61,888 nt of DNA from Caldilineaceae bacterium (GTDB taxonomy: Bacteria; Chloroflexota; Anaerolineae; Caldilineales; Caldilineaceae), in NCBI GenBank assembly GCA_023384455.1, contig JAHDWH010000003.1:9518-71405 (forward strand), read 5' to 3'. A model generated the notes under the pieces. That model was not told the origin of the DNA and searched no databases. It was given only the letters and a program-made list of their open reading frames with translations. Below are positions 43,631 to 51,819 of this stretch, piece by piece; the first letter of the stretch is position 1; each line of letters starts with the position of its first letter. The position numbers and the translations under genes were made by a program.

Positions 43631-44923
43631 TTACATGCGCGGAAAACGCCAGCGCAGGGGCCATTGGTAACGCAGCCGTCGCTGGTTTGCCATCTGCTCG
43701 GGGGTGGGCGCAACCTGCTGCACAGTGCCAAAGAGCCACCAGGAGAGGCCAATCAGCACAAGGCTGATCAGAAAAATGTGGTTGATGGAGACCCCGACCC
43801 GCAGCAGACCCGACGCCACAAAGGGAAAAAACATCCCGCGCAGCCCCAGCATTGTGGATTGGAGCGCGGCGTATTCGGTCACCCGTTCCTCGTCGGCCAG
43901 TTGAATAGTGGCGTTGATCGCGCCCATATCCCACCCGGCAATCGTAATTCCGTTGGCGATAAAGGCGGGCAGCAACATCCAGGGCGACTGGGCGAAGTAG
44001 TAGGCGAGGGGAATGATCAGATTGATAAGCGTATTCATCCGCAGAACCCACAGCCCGCCCCGCTGGTCCACCTGTCGCCCCCAATAGAGAAAGCCCAGCA
44101 GCCAGACGACCGATTGGGCCAGCCCCAACAGGCCGATTTGGGAATAGGTGAGATGGAGCCGGTCCACCTGGACAAGTGGATAGAGTGTCCAGGAGAGGAG
44201 GGTGCCCGCGCCATAGACGCTGAAGCTGAGCAGAAAGCGGGCAAAGCGCCGGTCCTGGCGCAGAATGCCGAAAAGGTCGCGCAGGGCTTTGGTCTGGCGG
44301 GCGGGCAACTGGCCCTCGTCCACCCGCAGACGCAGAAAATGGAGGGCAGAGAGAATACCCACCAGCCCGGCCAGGGGAAAGAGAAGCCGGTAACCCCACA
44401 GGTCCAAAGCCCAGCCGGCCACAGGGGTGATGAGTAAAATCGCGCCTACCCGCCCCATACGCACCAGAGACATAATTTTGCCCCGGGCGTCGGGTGGGTA
44501 GAGTTTGATCAGAATCCGGGTGTAGCCCGGCGCGGGGAAGGCTTCCAGCAGCCAGAAAATGGCGCTGAGTACAATCATCCAGCCGGTCTGGGTGACGAAG
44601 GCCCAGAGGAGCAGGGTGGCCCGGCCCAGCAGCCAACAGGCCACCACCACATTCATTGTGCGGCGGCGGCGCATAACAATAATACTCAGCGAGGCCAGGG
44701 AAGAGCCCAGAAATTGCTGGGAGGTATAGACCGCCAACAGGTCTGGCGAAGCACCCATACGACGCAGAACGACGGGAATGAAGGAGATGGAGGCAGCAAA
44801 AAATGCGCCATAGGCGATGGAGACCCAAAGCTCCACATACATATTGCGGCGCACAGGTTCGTCCAATGGCCCGGCCAGGCGTAGCTCGATCTGGCGGCCA
44901 ACTCTTTCCAGCAGAGATAGCAT
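43631..44923 (-). CDS. Major facilitator superfamily permease
   Basis: A 430-residue protein with 12 predicted helices. The N-terminal half contains AYGAFFAASISFIPVVLRRM and LASLSIIVMRRRRTMNVVVA, and the loop after helix 4/5 has PGYTRILIKLYPPDARGKIM, matching the MFS loop pattern. A charged central loop (LPARQTKALRDLFGILRQDR) separates the two halves. Substrate unknown. It starts at ATG 44923 and is followed on the same strand by a hairpin and the amidohydrolase gene; a functional link is possible but not shown. Confidence 0.87.
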   Translation of the reverse strand: MLSLLERVGRQIELRLAGPLDEPVRRNMYVELWVSIAYGAFFAASISFIPVVLRRMGASPDLLAVYTSQQFLGSSLASLSIIVMRRRRTMNVVVACWLLGRATLLLWAFVTQTGWMIVLSAIFWLLEAFPAPGYTRILIKLYPPDARGKIMSLVRMGRVGAILLITPVAGWALDLWGYRLLFPLAGLVGILSALHFLRLRVDEGQLPARQTKALRDLFGILRQDRRFARFLLSFSVYGAGTLLSWTLYPLVQVDRLHLTYSQIGLLGLAQSVVWLLGFLYWGRQVDQRGGLWVLRMNTLINLIIPLAYYFAQSPWMLLPAFIANGITIAGWDMGAINATIQLADEERVTEYAALQSTMLGLRGMFFPFVASGLLRVGVSINHIFLISLVLIGLSWWLFGTVQQVAPTPEQMANQRRLRYQWPLRWRFPRM

Positions 44924-44981
44924 CTGTATTCAGAACCTTTTACTTTGTGGGTGGTGGGGGGAGAGGGGGCTACTGCCGAGG

Positions 44982-45082
44982 TAACTGCTCACCCCCACCC
45001 AACCTCCCCCACAGTGGAGGAGGAGTCGATCCAGTTCCCTCCCTGGAATGGGGAGGGGTTGGGTGGGGTGGCTGAACAGGTA
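44982..45082. repeat. Repeat family C, copy 4
   Basis: TAACTGCTCACCCCCACCC to GGTGGCTGAACAGGTA, 101 bp, same orientation and nearly the same sequence as copy 1. It lies between the PIN toxin end and the MFS start. Confidence 0.85.
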
Positions 45083-45099
45083 CTCCTGGGGGTGGTCAA

Positions 45100-45567
45100 C
45101 TACCGGCCAAATTCTGGACCGGCGGCTGGGTCAAAATCCCCGAGCCAGCGGACAAATGGCAACTCCAGCCCAACCGTCTGTACCAACCGGCGATCGGCTG
45201 TCCACAGATCGCAGCCGTGCAGCTCGGCCAGGGCTACATAGGCCATTTCGTAGGGCCGGGATTGATGAAAACGCTGGGCCAGTTGACGGGCCAGCGGGAA
45301 GATGCGGGGGTGGCTGGAGAGATGGACTTCAATCGCCATAAAGTGCTTGAATGCCGTCTCTTCGGCAGTTGGGGTAATTTGCCCAAGCAGACGCAGGCGA
45401 TGCAATGTGGACGAGACCTCGAAAGCAAACAGGGCGGGCGCGACCAGCGCCCGCCGGTTGCGCCGGCACTCTTCCAAAAGCGCATCGGCGCGTTCGCTCA
45501 GGGGGAAAGGAAGCAATGCCAAAATCAGCAGATTGGCATCAATACAGACTAACGAGGAGTTCTTCAT
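45100..45567 (-). CDS. vapC: PIN-domain ribonuclease, VapC-like toxin
   Basis: A 155-residue PIN protein: LVCIDANLLILALLPFPLSE (first Asp), LFAFEVSSTLHRLRLLGQIT (Glu), RPYEMAYVALAELHGCDLWT then ADRRLVQTVG (last acidic residues). ATG 45567 gives the usual VapC start and overlaps the end of the antitoxin gene by 29 nt. It is the second vapC-like gene in the window. Confidence 0.87.
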   Translation of the reverse strand: MKNSSLVCIDANLLILALLPFPLSERADALLEECRRNRRALVAPALFAFEVSSTLHRLRLLGQITPTAEETAFKHFMAIEVHLSSHPRIFPLARQLAQRFHQSRPYEMAYVALAELHGCDLWTADRRLVQTVGLELPFVRWLGDFDPAAGPEFGR

Positions 45568-45850
45568 CACGCTCCGCACGTACCAATTCCAGGACTTCCA
45601 AAGACAAATGAGCACCGCCGGACTGGGCGAGCATCCTCTGGCGGGATCGGCGTATCTGGCCTAAAAGATCGTTGTCCAGCGGGCGTGGCAGGGGCATCTC
45701 CCCAGAGCCGTTAAAAGAAAGGGAGTCTTCCAATAATTGATGCTGCAAGACCGAAAGACAGTAGCTGGGCACATCCTGGCGATGACGGGATGCGCTCTCT
45801 TCCAGCCGACGACGGGTCGGCTCATCCACAAAGAGTTGTATCGTTGGCAT
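45539..45850 (-). CDS. Antitoxin of the second PIN pair
   Basis: A 103-residue protein starting MPTIQLFVDEPTRRRLEESA, a ribbon-helix-helix-like N-terminus, followed by YCLSVLQHQLLEDSLSF and a C-terminal LEVLELVRAERDEELLVSLY that would bind the toxin. Its 3' end overlaps the vapC start, the usual arrangement. Assignment rests on pairing and the N-terminal pattern. Confidence 0.78.
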   Translation of the reverse strand: MPTIQLFVDEPTRRRLEESASRHRQDVPSYCLSVLQHQLLEDSLSFNGSGEMPLPRPLDNDLLGQIRRSRQRMLAQSGGAHLSLEVLELVRAERDEELLVSLY

Positions 45851-45935
45851 TGTGCATACCTCCTGCGGCCTAGTGTACTATCGAACCCGAACTTCTGTCA
45901 ACGAGAGAATTTACGTGGGAGAGAGGACAGGTGTC

Positions 45936-45992
45936 ATCATCGCAGAATTCCATCATCTTTTGTCCGTTGGGATGATGGGATTCTGCGATGAC
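45936..45992 (-). terminator. Long hairpin after the DEAD-box helicase gene
   Basis: ATCATCGCAGAATTCCATCATC (45936-45957) pairs with GATGATGGGATTCTGCGATGAC (45971-45992). It begins 11 nt after the helicase stop and precedes the antitoxin gene, so it probably terminates helicase transcription. No T-run is present. Confidence 0.6.
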
Positions 45993-46002
45993 GATTGTTG
46001 GC

Positions 46003-47472
46003 TTATCGTCGCCGGGGCCGACTGCGCCGGGGAGAGCGGCTGCGTTCGCCGCTCTCCCGGTTGGGCGAGCGGCGCGGGGCTGGCTTGCTCTTCTGGGTCG
46101 CCTCTGCCGGGTCCACCAGGGGCGCGTGGAGCATCTGCTGATAGGTGTCGTCCAACAGCATTGTAATCAGCGCCGACTCTTCCGCATTCTCGGCCAGGGC
46201 TTTTGCCAGGGGCGCAAAACGCCGGCTGCGTTCGGTCTGCAACTTATCCCGCTCCCGCAGCCGGGCCTCCAGCAGGGAAGTCAAGCGCTCTGTGACGACT
46301 TCGGCCACCTCTTCTTCCGTGGGCAACGTGCGCTCTTCCATAGGAATGCTGTAGCGTTTGCTGATGCGCTCCACCTGGGAGCGTTCCAGCACATTGGCCA
46401 GGGTGATGGCCGTGCCCGAGGCGCCGGCCCGGCCTGTGCGCCCGGCCCGGTGGATGTAGCTCTCCGTGTCCTCCGGCGGCTCGTACTGGAAGACGTGGGA
46501 GAGTTCGGGGATATCCAGCCCGCGCGCGGCCACATCCGTCGCCACCAGAAAGCGTAGGCTGCCCTCCCGCACCCGGCTCAGCACATTCTCCCGATCCCGC
46601 TGGTTCAGGTCTGCGCTCAGTTCGTCGGCGTCGTAGCCAAAACGCTGGAGCACAATCGTCACGTAATTTACGTGGGCTTTGGTGTTGCAGAAAATGATGG
46701 CCGAGGCCGGGTTCTCTACTTCGATCAGCCGCACCAGCGAGCGATCCCGCCCCACCCCGGGGACGATATAGTAGCTGTGCTCTGTGTCGGTGACGTGGAC
46801 GTGATCCTGGCTCAGGCTTAGGAATTCCGGGTTCTGCATAAATTCCTGGGCCGTGCGCATCACATAGGCGGGGAAGGTGGCGGAAAACATCACCGTATGC
46901 AGATTGCGGTCGGGCAGATAGCGTTGGACCTGACGCATGTCCTGGTAGAAGCCCATGGAAAGCATCCGGTCAGCTTCGTCAAAGACGAGCATCTCCAGCC
47001 GGTTCAGATTAAAGGTGCGCCGCAGCAGATGGTCCAGCACCCGGCCCGGTGTGCCCACTACCACCTGTGCGCCCCCTTCCAGCGCTTCGAGCTGCGCGCC
47101 ATAGCCCACACCGCCATAGACGGCCACTGTGCGCAGCCCCGTTCCGGCAAAGAGCATTTCGGCTTCGTTGGCAACCTGGCGGGCCAGCTCCCGGGTTGGG
47201 GCCAAAATTAACGCCTGGCACTCTTTGCGCTGGGGGTTCAACCTTTCCAGCATAGGCAGCAGGAAGGCCCCGGTCTTGCCGCTGCCTGTGCGGGCCTGGA
47301 CCATCACATTCTTTTCGGCGAGCAGATAGGGGATGGCCCGTGCCTGGACGGGCATCAGTTTCGTCCATCCGGCCCGGCTCACCGCTGCGGCCAGGCTGGA
47401 TGGGAGGGTTTCCAGACTTACATCGGACAGTCTGTTAGGGGTTTCTGCGGTTGTGGGGGAATCGTTTTCCAA
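46003..47472 (-). CDS. DEAD-box ATP-dependent RNA helicase
   Basis: Unwinds structured RNA. All core motifs are present: Q-motif region GWTKLMPVQARAIPYLLAEK, Walker A VQARTGSGKTGAFLLP, PTRELARQVANEAEM, VVGTPGRVLDHLL, LVFDEADRMLSMGF, FSATFPAYVM, and the C-terminal VATDVAARGLDIPELSHVFQ with HRAGRTGRAGASG. A basic tail (SRSPRRSRPRRR) would bind RNA. The start is uncertain: a TTG at 47472 with GAGAGA nearby is chosen, because the longer frame to GTG 47523 begins inside the family-E repeat. Length 489 residues fits. Confidence 0.92.
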   Translation of the reverse strand: MENDSPTTAETPNRLSDVSLETLPSSLAAAVSRAGWTKLMPVQARAIPYLLAEKNVMVQARTGSGKTGAFLLPMLERLNPQRKECQALILAPTRELARQVANEAEMLFAGTGLRTVAVYGGVGYGAQLEALEGGAQVVVGTPGRVLDHLLRRTFNLNRLEMLVFDEADRMLSMGFYQDMRQVQRYLPDRNLHTVMFSATFPAYVMRTAQEFMQNPEFLSLSQDHVHVTDTEHSYYIVPGVGRDRSLVRLIEVENPASAIIFCNTKAHVNYVTIVLQRFGYDADELSADLNQRDRENVLSRVREGSLRFLVATDVAARGLDIPELSHVFQYEPPEDTESYIHRAGRTGRAGASGTAITLANVLERSQVERISKRYSIPMEERTLPTEEEVAEVVTERLTSLLEARLRERDKLQTERSRRFAPLAKALAENAEESALITMLLDDTYQQMLHAPLVDPAEATQKSKPAPRRSPNRESGERSRSPRRSRPRRR

Positions 47473-47500
47473 AAGTCTCTCGTTTCTCTGTAATCCTACT

Positions 47501-47567
47501 GTAGGTGCGGTTTCTAACCGCACGCTGAGGGGAAGTCCCTTATTGTGCGGTTAGAAACCACACCTAC
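47501..47567. repeat. Double-hairpin repeat family E, copy 2
   Basis: GTAGGTGCGGTTTCTAACCG and the complementary TGCGGTTAGAAACCACACCTA bracket a short spacer. It matches 41344-41403 with paired changes (TGT/ACA against TCT/AGA). Its GTG at 47523 could be misread as the helicase start. Confidence 0.8.
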
Positions 47568-47579
47568 TACATATTCCAT

Positions 47580-47715
47580 ACCAGCGAGGAACTAACGCAC
47601 AAGCGTTAGTCGGTCGGCCAACCAGTTGAAACGTGAAACGTGAGGTGTCGTCACCTGATCTCACGTTTTATGTCTTCACGTTTCCGCACGCAACTCGTGG
47701 CTTCGCCACCTTATG
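47580..47715. repeat. Composite repeat family B, copy 2 (inverted)
   Basis: Contains AGGAACTAACGCACAAGCG, TAGTCGGTCGGCCAACCA, TGAAACGTGAAACGTGAGGT, a hairpin TCACCTGATCTCACGTTTTA region and CGTGGCTTCGCCACCTTATG. The reverse complement of the whole layout recurs at 61739-61888. Confidence 0.8.
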
Positions 47716-47752
47716 TCTCTATTGTATCACTGGGGATAGCGGATGAACCAAC

Positions 47753-48178
47753 TTACGCGCCGTCCCATCCAGACGAGCCCCGCCGCGATGATTTCAACGT
47801 ACCCCGCTGCTTCTTCTGCTCCAGCCGCCGCCGTTTGGAGGCGAGGGTAGGCCGGGTGGCCCTGCGCGCCCGTTTGGGCACAGCCACGCTGCGCACCAGC
47901 GCGGCCAGTCGGGCCAGCGCGGCCTGGCGGTTGCGCTCCTGACTGCGGGCTTCCTGGGCGCGCAGAACAACCACCCCGTCCCCGGTGATGCGCTGATCGC
48001 TCAGAGCCAGCAGCCGCTCCTTCACCTCTGCGGGCAGGGAAGATGCGGCGATGTCAAAGCGCAGTTGCACCGCTGTGGCTGTTTTGTTGACATTCTGCCC
48101 GCCCGCGCCCTGGGAGCGCACCGCGTCCAGTTCGATTTCCCCGAGGGGGATGCTTATGCGAGATGTGATTGTCAGCAT
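47753..48178 (-). CDS. arfB: Alternative ribosome-rescue factor / release-factor-like protein ArfB
   Basis: A 141-residue peptidyl-tRNA hydrolase that frees stalled ribosomes. The class-I release-factor catalytic loop is intact (VRSQGAGGQNVNKTATAVQL, GGQ motif), followed by ADV-like ITGDGVVVLRAQEARSQERN and a basic C-terminal tail (RRATRPTLASKRRRLEQKKQ) that enters the mRNA channel. All these match ArfB/YaeJ. ATG 48178 is a normal start. Downstream lies the family-B repeat. Confidence 0.94.
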   Translation of the reverse strand: MLTITSRISIPLGEIELDAVRSQGAGGQNVNKTATAVQLRFDIAASSLPAEVKERLLALSDQRITGDGVVVLRAQEARSQERNRQAALARLAALVRSVAVPKRARRATRPTLASKRRRLEQKKQRGTLKSSRRGSSGWDGA

Positions 48179-48442
48179 TGGGTACTTCTCATTCTCACGC
48201 CTGATGGCGCGCTCAAATCGCCATTTCCAGCCTGCTTACATCCGCATTATACTATAGACAGAGGACCCATTCACCATCGGTTAGCCCCTGCTTAGGCTAT
48301 TCCAAAGAATAAAATATCCGGCCAAAGTCCCTGTCACTTCCCCCCTTATGGCAAACGTCGATAGAAAACGGGACTTTGTAGGGGTTTGGACGAGCAAGAT
48401 GTGCTGCCTCGCCGCCGCGCTGGCCACAGTACAGGCGGCGCT

Positions 48443-48576
48443 GGCAGGCTGTGGGAGAGACAAGAAATAGAAGGCGGATGACGCGGAAAGGGCTGATTGC
48501 CGCGGATAGAAGCGAAAAAAATCCGGCTTTTTCCGTTCAATCCGCGTTCTATTCTGTGCTACTCCGACAAACTGTC
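48443..48576 (-). mobile_element. Element D, copy 2 (inverted)
   Basis: Reverse-oriented relative of 41521-41623: GGCAGGCTGTGGGAGAGACA at one end and GCTACTCCGACAAACTGTC at the other, with a longer middle. It abuts the right half of a family-C unit at the same junction as copy 1. The rest of the gap 48179-48558 shows no gene. Confidence 0.6.
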
Positions 48577-49434
48577 AGAATGGGGAGGGGTAGGGTGGGG
48601 TGGCTGAACAGTTACTTCGCCTGTATCCCAACCGGCCCGCACAAAAGCGCGGGCGTTGGGGAACTCCCGTTCGGCTGCCCGGCGCAGGCGGTCGAGATGG
48701 GCCAGAATTGTCAGCGTCTCGGTCTCCCGCTCCGGGAAGCCAGCCAGCAGCACGCCCCAGGCCCCGATGGAGTGGTCGATGGCGATGAGGGCGATTTTGG
48801 CCGAACCGTCCGAATCCCGGCCAAATTCGGCCAGCATCTCCGGGTCGTCCTCTGCCTCGTCGATAGCGCCGGTGATGGCCCGGATCAGTTTGACGCCGAT
48901 AAAAAGCTGATACCAGCGGATCACCTCCACCGCGTCGGTCAGGGAGATGGCCTTTGCTTCCAAACGCTCCTCATCCAGACCGGCCAGGGCCAGGCGTGTC
49001 AACTCTTCGCCTTTGGCCTGAAAGAGTTCCTGGCTGCTATCGAGCCAGCCAGCGGCCAGCGCCGTATACGCCTGGGCTGCCTGGTGGAGCGGACTCTCCT
49101 CTACCGCCGCGTCCAGCAAAGCCTTGTGCCTGTCATAGGCGGCCCGTTCCTGGGGCGAGTCGAGGGCTTCCAAATCGACGCCCTGCTCCACAGCCATCTC
49201 CCGGACTAGCTCCAGCGTCTGGGCAAAGACCCTGTACAGACCGTCCCAAAAGGCCCTGCTTTGGATGTCCTGACTCTCCGCGTCGGGAAATATCTCGCTG
49301 GAAATCGCAAAATTCAGACAGCGCTCGGTGAAGGGGCAGCGCTCGCACCAGCGGTTACAGTAGTTATGGACGCCTTCGATGTAGCTATCGTCGTCGTTTT
49401 CTTCCAAAATAGAGCGCAAATTGGGAACGGCCAT
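48559..49434 (-). CDS. Conserved Cys-cluster protein of unknown function
   Basis: A 291-residue protein with an N-terminal Cys cluster (GVHNYCNRWCERCPFTERCL, C-x3-C-x2-C-x5-C), suggesting a metal or Fe-S site, and a helical remainder. I recall similar Cys clusters in uncharacterised bacterial proteins but cannot name a family. ATG 49434 has GGAG upstream. The last ~17 residues (VTVQPPHPTPPHSDSLSE) and the stop codon are encoded by repeat elements C and D, so the original 3' end appears to have been replaced. Confidence 0.78.
   Translation of the reverse strand: MAVPNLRSILEENDDDSYIEGVHNYCNRWCERCPFTERCLNFAISSEIFPDAESQDIQSRAFWDGLYRVFAQTLELVREMAVEQGVDLEALDSPQERAAYDRHKALLDAAVEESPLHQAAQAYTALAAGWLDSSQELFQAKGEELTRLALAGLDEERLEAKAISLTDAVEVIRWYQLFIGVKLIRAITGAIDEAEDDPEMLAEFGRDSDGSAKIALIAIDHSIGAWGVLLAGFPERETETLTILAHLDRLRRAAEREFPNARAFVRAGWDTGEVTVQPPHPTPPHSDSLSE
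48577..48614. repeat. Repeat family C, right half (copy 5)
   Basis: AGAATGGGGAGGGGTAGGG followed by TGGGGTGGCTGAACAGTTA matches the right end of the C unit. The left half is missing; element D lies directly beside it. Confidence 0.75.
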
Positions 49435-49586
49435 TGCTGGCTCCTGGCAAAGGGATTTTATCCGATACCTCTGGTCTGGTTGGCAATCCGAATCAGTTCC
49501 ACATCCGGCCACTGCTGGCGATCCGGTGGCAGGTGGATGCGCTGGTTCAGGTAGCGTTTTGTAGCGAGGGGAGAAGAAAATTCGTG

Positions 49587-50660
49587 TCAAAGAGGGTGAG
49601 TCGTTACCTCTTGCATACCCCGGCTTTGTATTGTTAAATTTGGTTGGTTGTTTTGGCTTTGCGGGGATTTTGGCCGGGTACGCCCACCATCCGCAGCCAG
49701 CGCGTCATCTTCAATCCCATTCCAGAGCGCGGCGGAACTGAGGATTTTGTAGTAGCCCGCATCGGTGACTTCGGCGTCGTCCCGCTCGGTGTGGAAGCGC
49801 CCTTTGGCCCCTTCCACATATTCGTCCACCACTTCGCAACAGGTCCAGTGGCGTTGCAGCCGTTCGCTCACTTCGCCGGTCACGCAGCTCCCGCCAAAGG
49901 GATCGAAGACTGTATCCCCGGCGTCGGTCAGCATCCGAATAAAAAATTCGGGCAGGCGGGCAGGGAAGCGGGCCGGATGGGGTTTGATATTGCGTTCCCG
50001 GCAGTAGCGCAGATAGAAGGAGTTACTCTCTGTATTTGGGATTGCCAGCAGATTGGGCGGAATCGCGCCGCCGTTGTCCGTCTGAAATTTGTCGCTGATG
50101 TCGTGCCCACTGGGGCGCAGTTTGGCGTGATAGCCATTTTCCAGCAGGTCGAGCATCGAATCACTGTAAGGGGTGAGTACCCGGCGGTTGCTGGCTTTGG
50201 GCCAGGGAGTTTTGGAGAGCCAGAAGACGCAGTTGACCGCATCTTTTACACGGATGCGCCGCACATTCACCCATTCGGCAGGCGTGGGCAGTTTGGAAGG
50301 ATTCCACCAGTGAAACTCTTGCGCCAGATGAAATTCCAGCTTGCGGCAGAGCATTATCAGCAATTCAAAGTGGTAGAGGCTGCGGGTGGGCTGGCCGGGA
50401 ATCCACGAGCCGCCGATATCGATGACCAGCGAGCCGGTGGGTTTGAGGATGCGGTGGAACTGTTCGGCGAAGCTGCGAAACCACTCCACGTACTTGTCTT
50501 CCTCCACATTGCCATAATCCTTCTTGCGCAGGAGGGCAAAGGGCGGACTGGTGAAGATCAGATCGACCGAATCGTCGGCCAGCGAATCCCGCATATAGGC
50601 CAGGGAATCGGCGTGGATGATCTGTCCGTATTCGGTTTGTAGGGCGATGGGCGTTGTCAT
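49587..50660 (-). CDS. Site-specific DNA methyltransferase (beta-class, N4-cytosine/N6-adenine type)
   Basis: A 357-residue methyltransferase with the catalytic motif IV DLIFTSPPFALLRKKDYGN, followed further on by the AdoMet motif I FDPFGGSCVTGEVSERL near the C-terminus; this order is the beta class. TSPP is commonest in N4-cytosine enzymes, but N6-adenine activity cannot be excluded. Substantial GSLVIDIGGSWIPGQPTRSL lies between. ATG 50660 is chosen over frames upstream. No restriction enzyme gene is adjacent, so it is an orphan methyltransferase in this window. Confidence 0.88.
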   Translation of the reverse strand: MTTPIALQTEYGQIIHADSLAYMRDSLADDSVDLIFTSPPFALLRKKDYGNVEEDKYVEWFRSFAEQFHRILKPTGSLVIDIGGSWIPGQPTRSLYHFELLIMLCRKLEFHLAQEFHWWNPSKLPTPAEWVNVRRIRVKDAVNCVFWLSKTPWPKASNRRVLTPYSDSMLDLLENGYHAKLRPSGHDISDKFQTDNGGAIPPNLLAIPNTESNSFYLRYCRERNIKPHPARFPARLPEFFIRMLTDAGDTVFDPFGGSCVTGEVSERLQRHWTCCEVVDEYVEGAKGRFHTERDDAEVTDAGYYKILSSAALWNGIEDDALAADGGRTRPKSPQSQNNQPNLTIQSRGMQEVTTHPL

Positions 50661-50748
50661 AGGGACAGTATAGCGCATCTCAAAAGCGGGGGCAAAGATA
50701 GAACAAATGGTCGAGGGGAGCGTGGTGCATCTTGCCATTGCGAACATC

Positions 50749-50791
50749 AATAAGCCACGCGCAGAATATACTATTCTGCGCGTGGCTTATT
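50749..50791 (-). terminator. Perfect hairpin at the stop of the 50791-51666 gene
   Basis: AATAAGCCACGCGCAGAAT and its exact complement enclose ATACT, a 19-bp stem overlapping the first base of the stop codon. It probably terminates the minus-strand gene. Confidence 0.78.
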
Positions 50792-51666
50792 CAGAATCCA
50801 ACCTTCTTCCACTCCACCAGCGCAGCGGCCACCCACGTGGGCGGCGGTGCTTTGTAGAGTTCGGCCGCGTCGGAATAGGTGAGATCGACGATGCGCCCGG
50901 TCATCGGCCCGCGGATGTGGCGGAAGACCGCGCCGGCGTCCCGGGCGTCGCTTTTGCCCACGACGCAGTGCTGATTCCAGCCCCAATAGTCCCCCGGGGC
51001 CAGGACGCCGATGCCCTTTTCGATGCTGCGCCGGGCCATCTCCAGCCCGCCGTCGTGGGGATAGCGGGCCACAAAATCCGGGTCGCCGTAGCCCAGGCCG
51101 TGATGGAAGGCGTCTTCGGTGGAGACGACGGCCGCGCCTTCGCAGAGCCGGGCCAGTTCGTCCATGCCGGGCAGCCGCGCCGGTTCGCCGCCCGCCAGCC
51201 AGGGATAGCGCTCGATGACCTCTGGCCCTTTCACCCCCCGCCGCGTCGTCTCCGCGGCCCAGAAGTGACGCCAACTGGTGAGCGCGTGGTCATTCGTCCA
51301 CGTATCCGGCCCGTCGATGCCCGGCCCCTGGATGCCCCACTGCCCTTCGTTGGCCGGGTCGCCGCCCCGGCTGACACGGATGCGGGCCTGCTCCATCTCT
51401 TCGGTGAAGGCGTGGAGAACGCTGACGACGACGACTCGATCCACGCCGCTGTCCAGACAGGCATTGACCGCAGCCGCGATCTGGTGGCCGCACTCCTTCA
51501 CCCCGGCGTGGGGGAAGACGAGGACGCCGCCATCGGCCAGGGTGCCGGAGAGGTCCCAGCGCCGGGCTTCGTCCAGCAGACGCAATGTCCCGGCTTCGCC
51601 CAACTCCGCGTGTTCCCGGGCGTAGAGGGCGTGGATTTCGGCGCGCAGTTGTTGACGGGTGTCCAT
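50791..51666 (-). CDS. Conserved protein of unknown function, possibly MEMO/dioxygenase-like
   Basis: A 291-residue protein with GGVLVFPHAGVKECGHQIAA and VDRVVVVSVLHAFTEEM, which recall the MEMO/LigB fold (PHAG followed by a V-x-H strand), plus VVSTEDAFHHGLGYGDPDFV and GIGVLAPGDYWGWNQHCVVG. His/Asp/Glu-rich spots suggest a metal enzyme, but no family could be assigned with confidence. ATG 51666 is a normal start. It ends in a perfect hairpin and is not obviously linked to its neighbours. Confidence 0.6.
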   Translation of the reverse strand: MDTRQQLRAEIHALYAREHAELGEAGTLRLLDEARRWDLSGTLADGGVLVFPHAGVKECGHQIAAAVNACLDSGVDRVVVVSVLHAFTEEMEQARIRVSRGGDPANEGQWGIQGPGIDGPDTWTNDHALTSWRHFWAAETTRRGVKGPEVIERYPWLAGGEPARLPGMDELARLCEGAAVVSTEDAFHHGLGYGDPDFVARYPHDGGLEMARRSIEKGIGVLAPGDYWGWNQHCVVGKSDARDAGAVFRHIRGPMTGRIVDLTYSDAAELYKAPPPTWVAAALVEWKKVGF

Positions 51667-51819
51667 AGGGGCTTGTCCTCCTTTACATACACTTTTTCAT
51701 TTTCACAATGGGCCTGTGATATACTCGGCAAACCGTAATGCTCCGGGCGTGGTCTGAGACCTGCCCGTCGATAATTGTCGCCGATTTTTTCTCTATTGTT
51801 AAATCGCCTGCCTCATTAC

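Noticed and set aside
47472..47523. GTG at 47523 as the helicase start
   Set aside because: It lies inside the family-E repeat and adds residues not related to DEAD-box proteins; kept only as an alternative.
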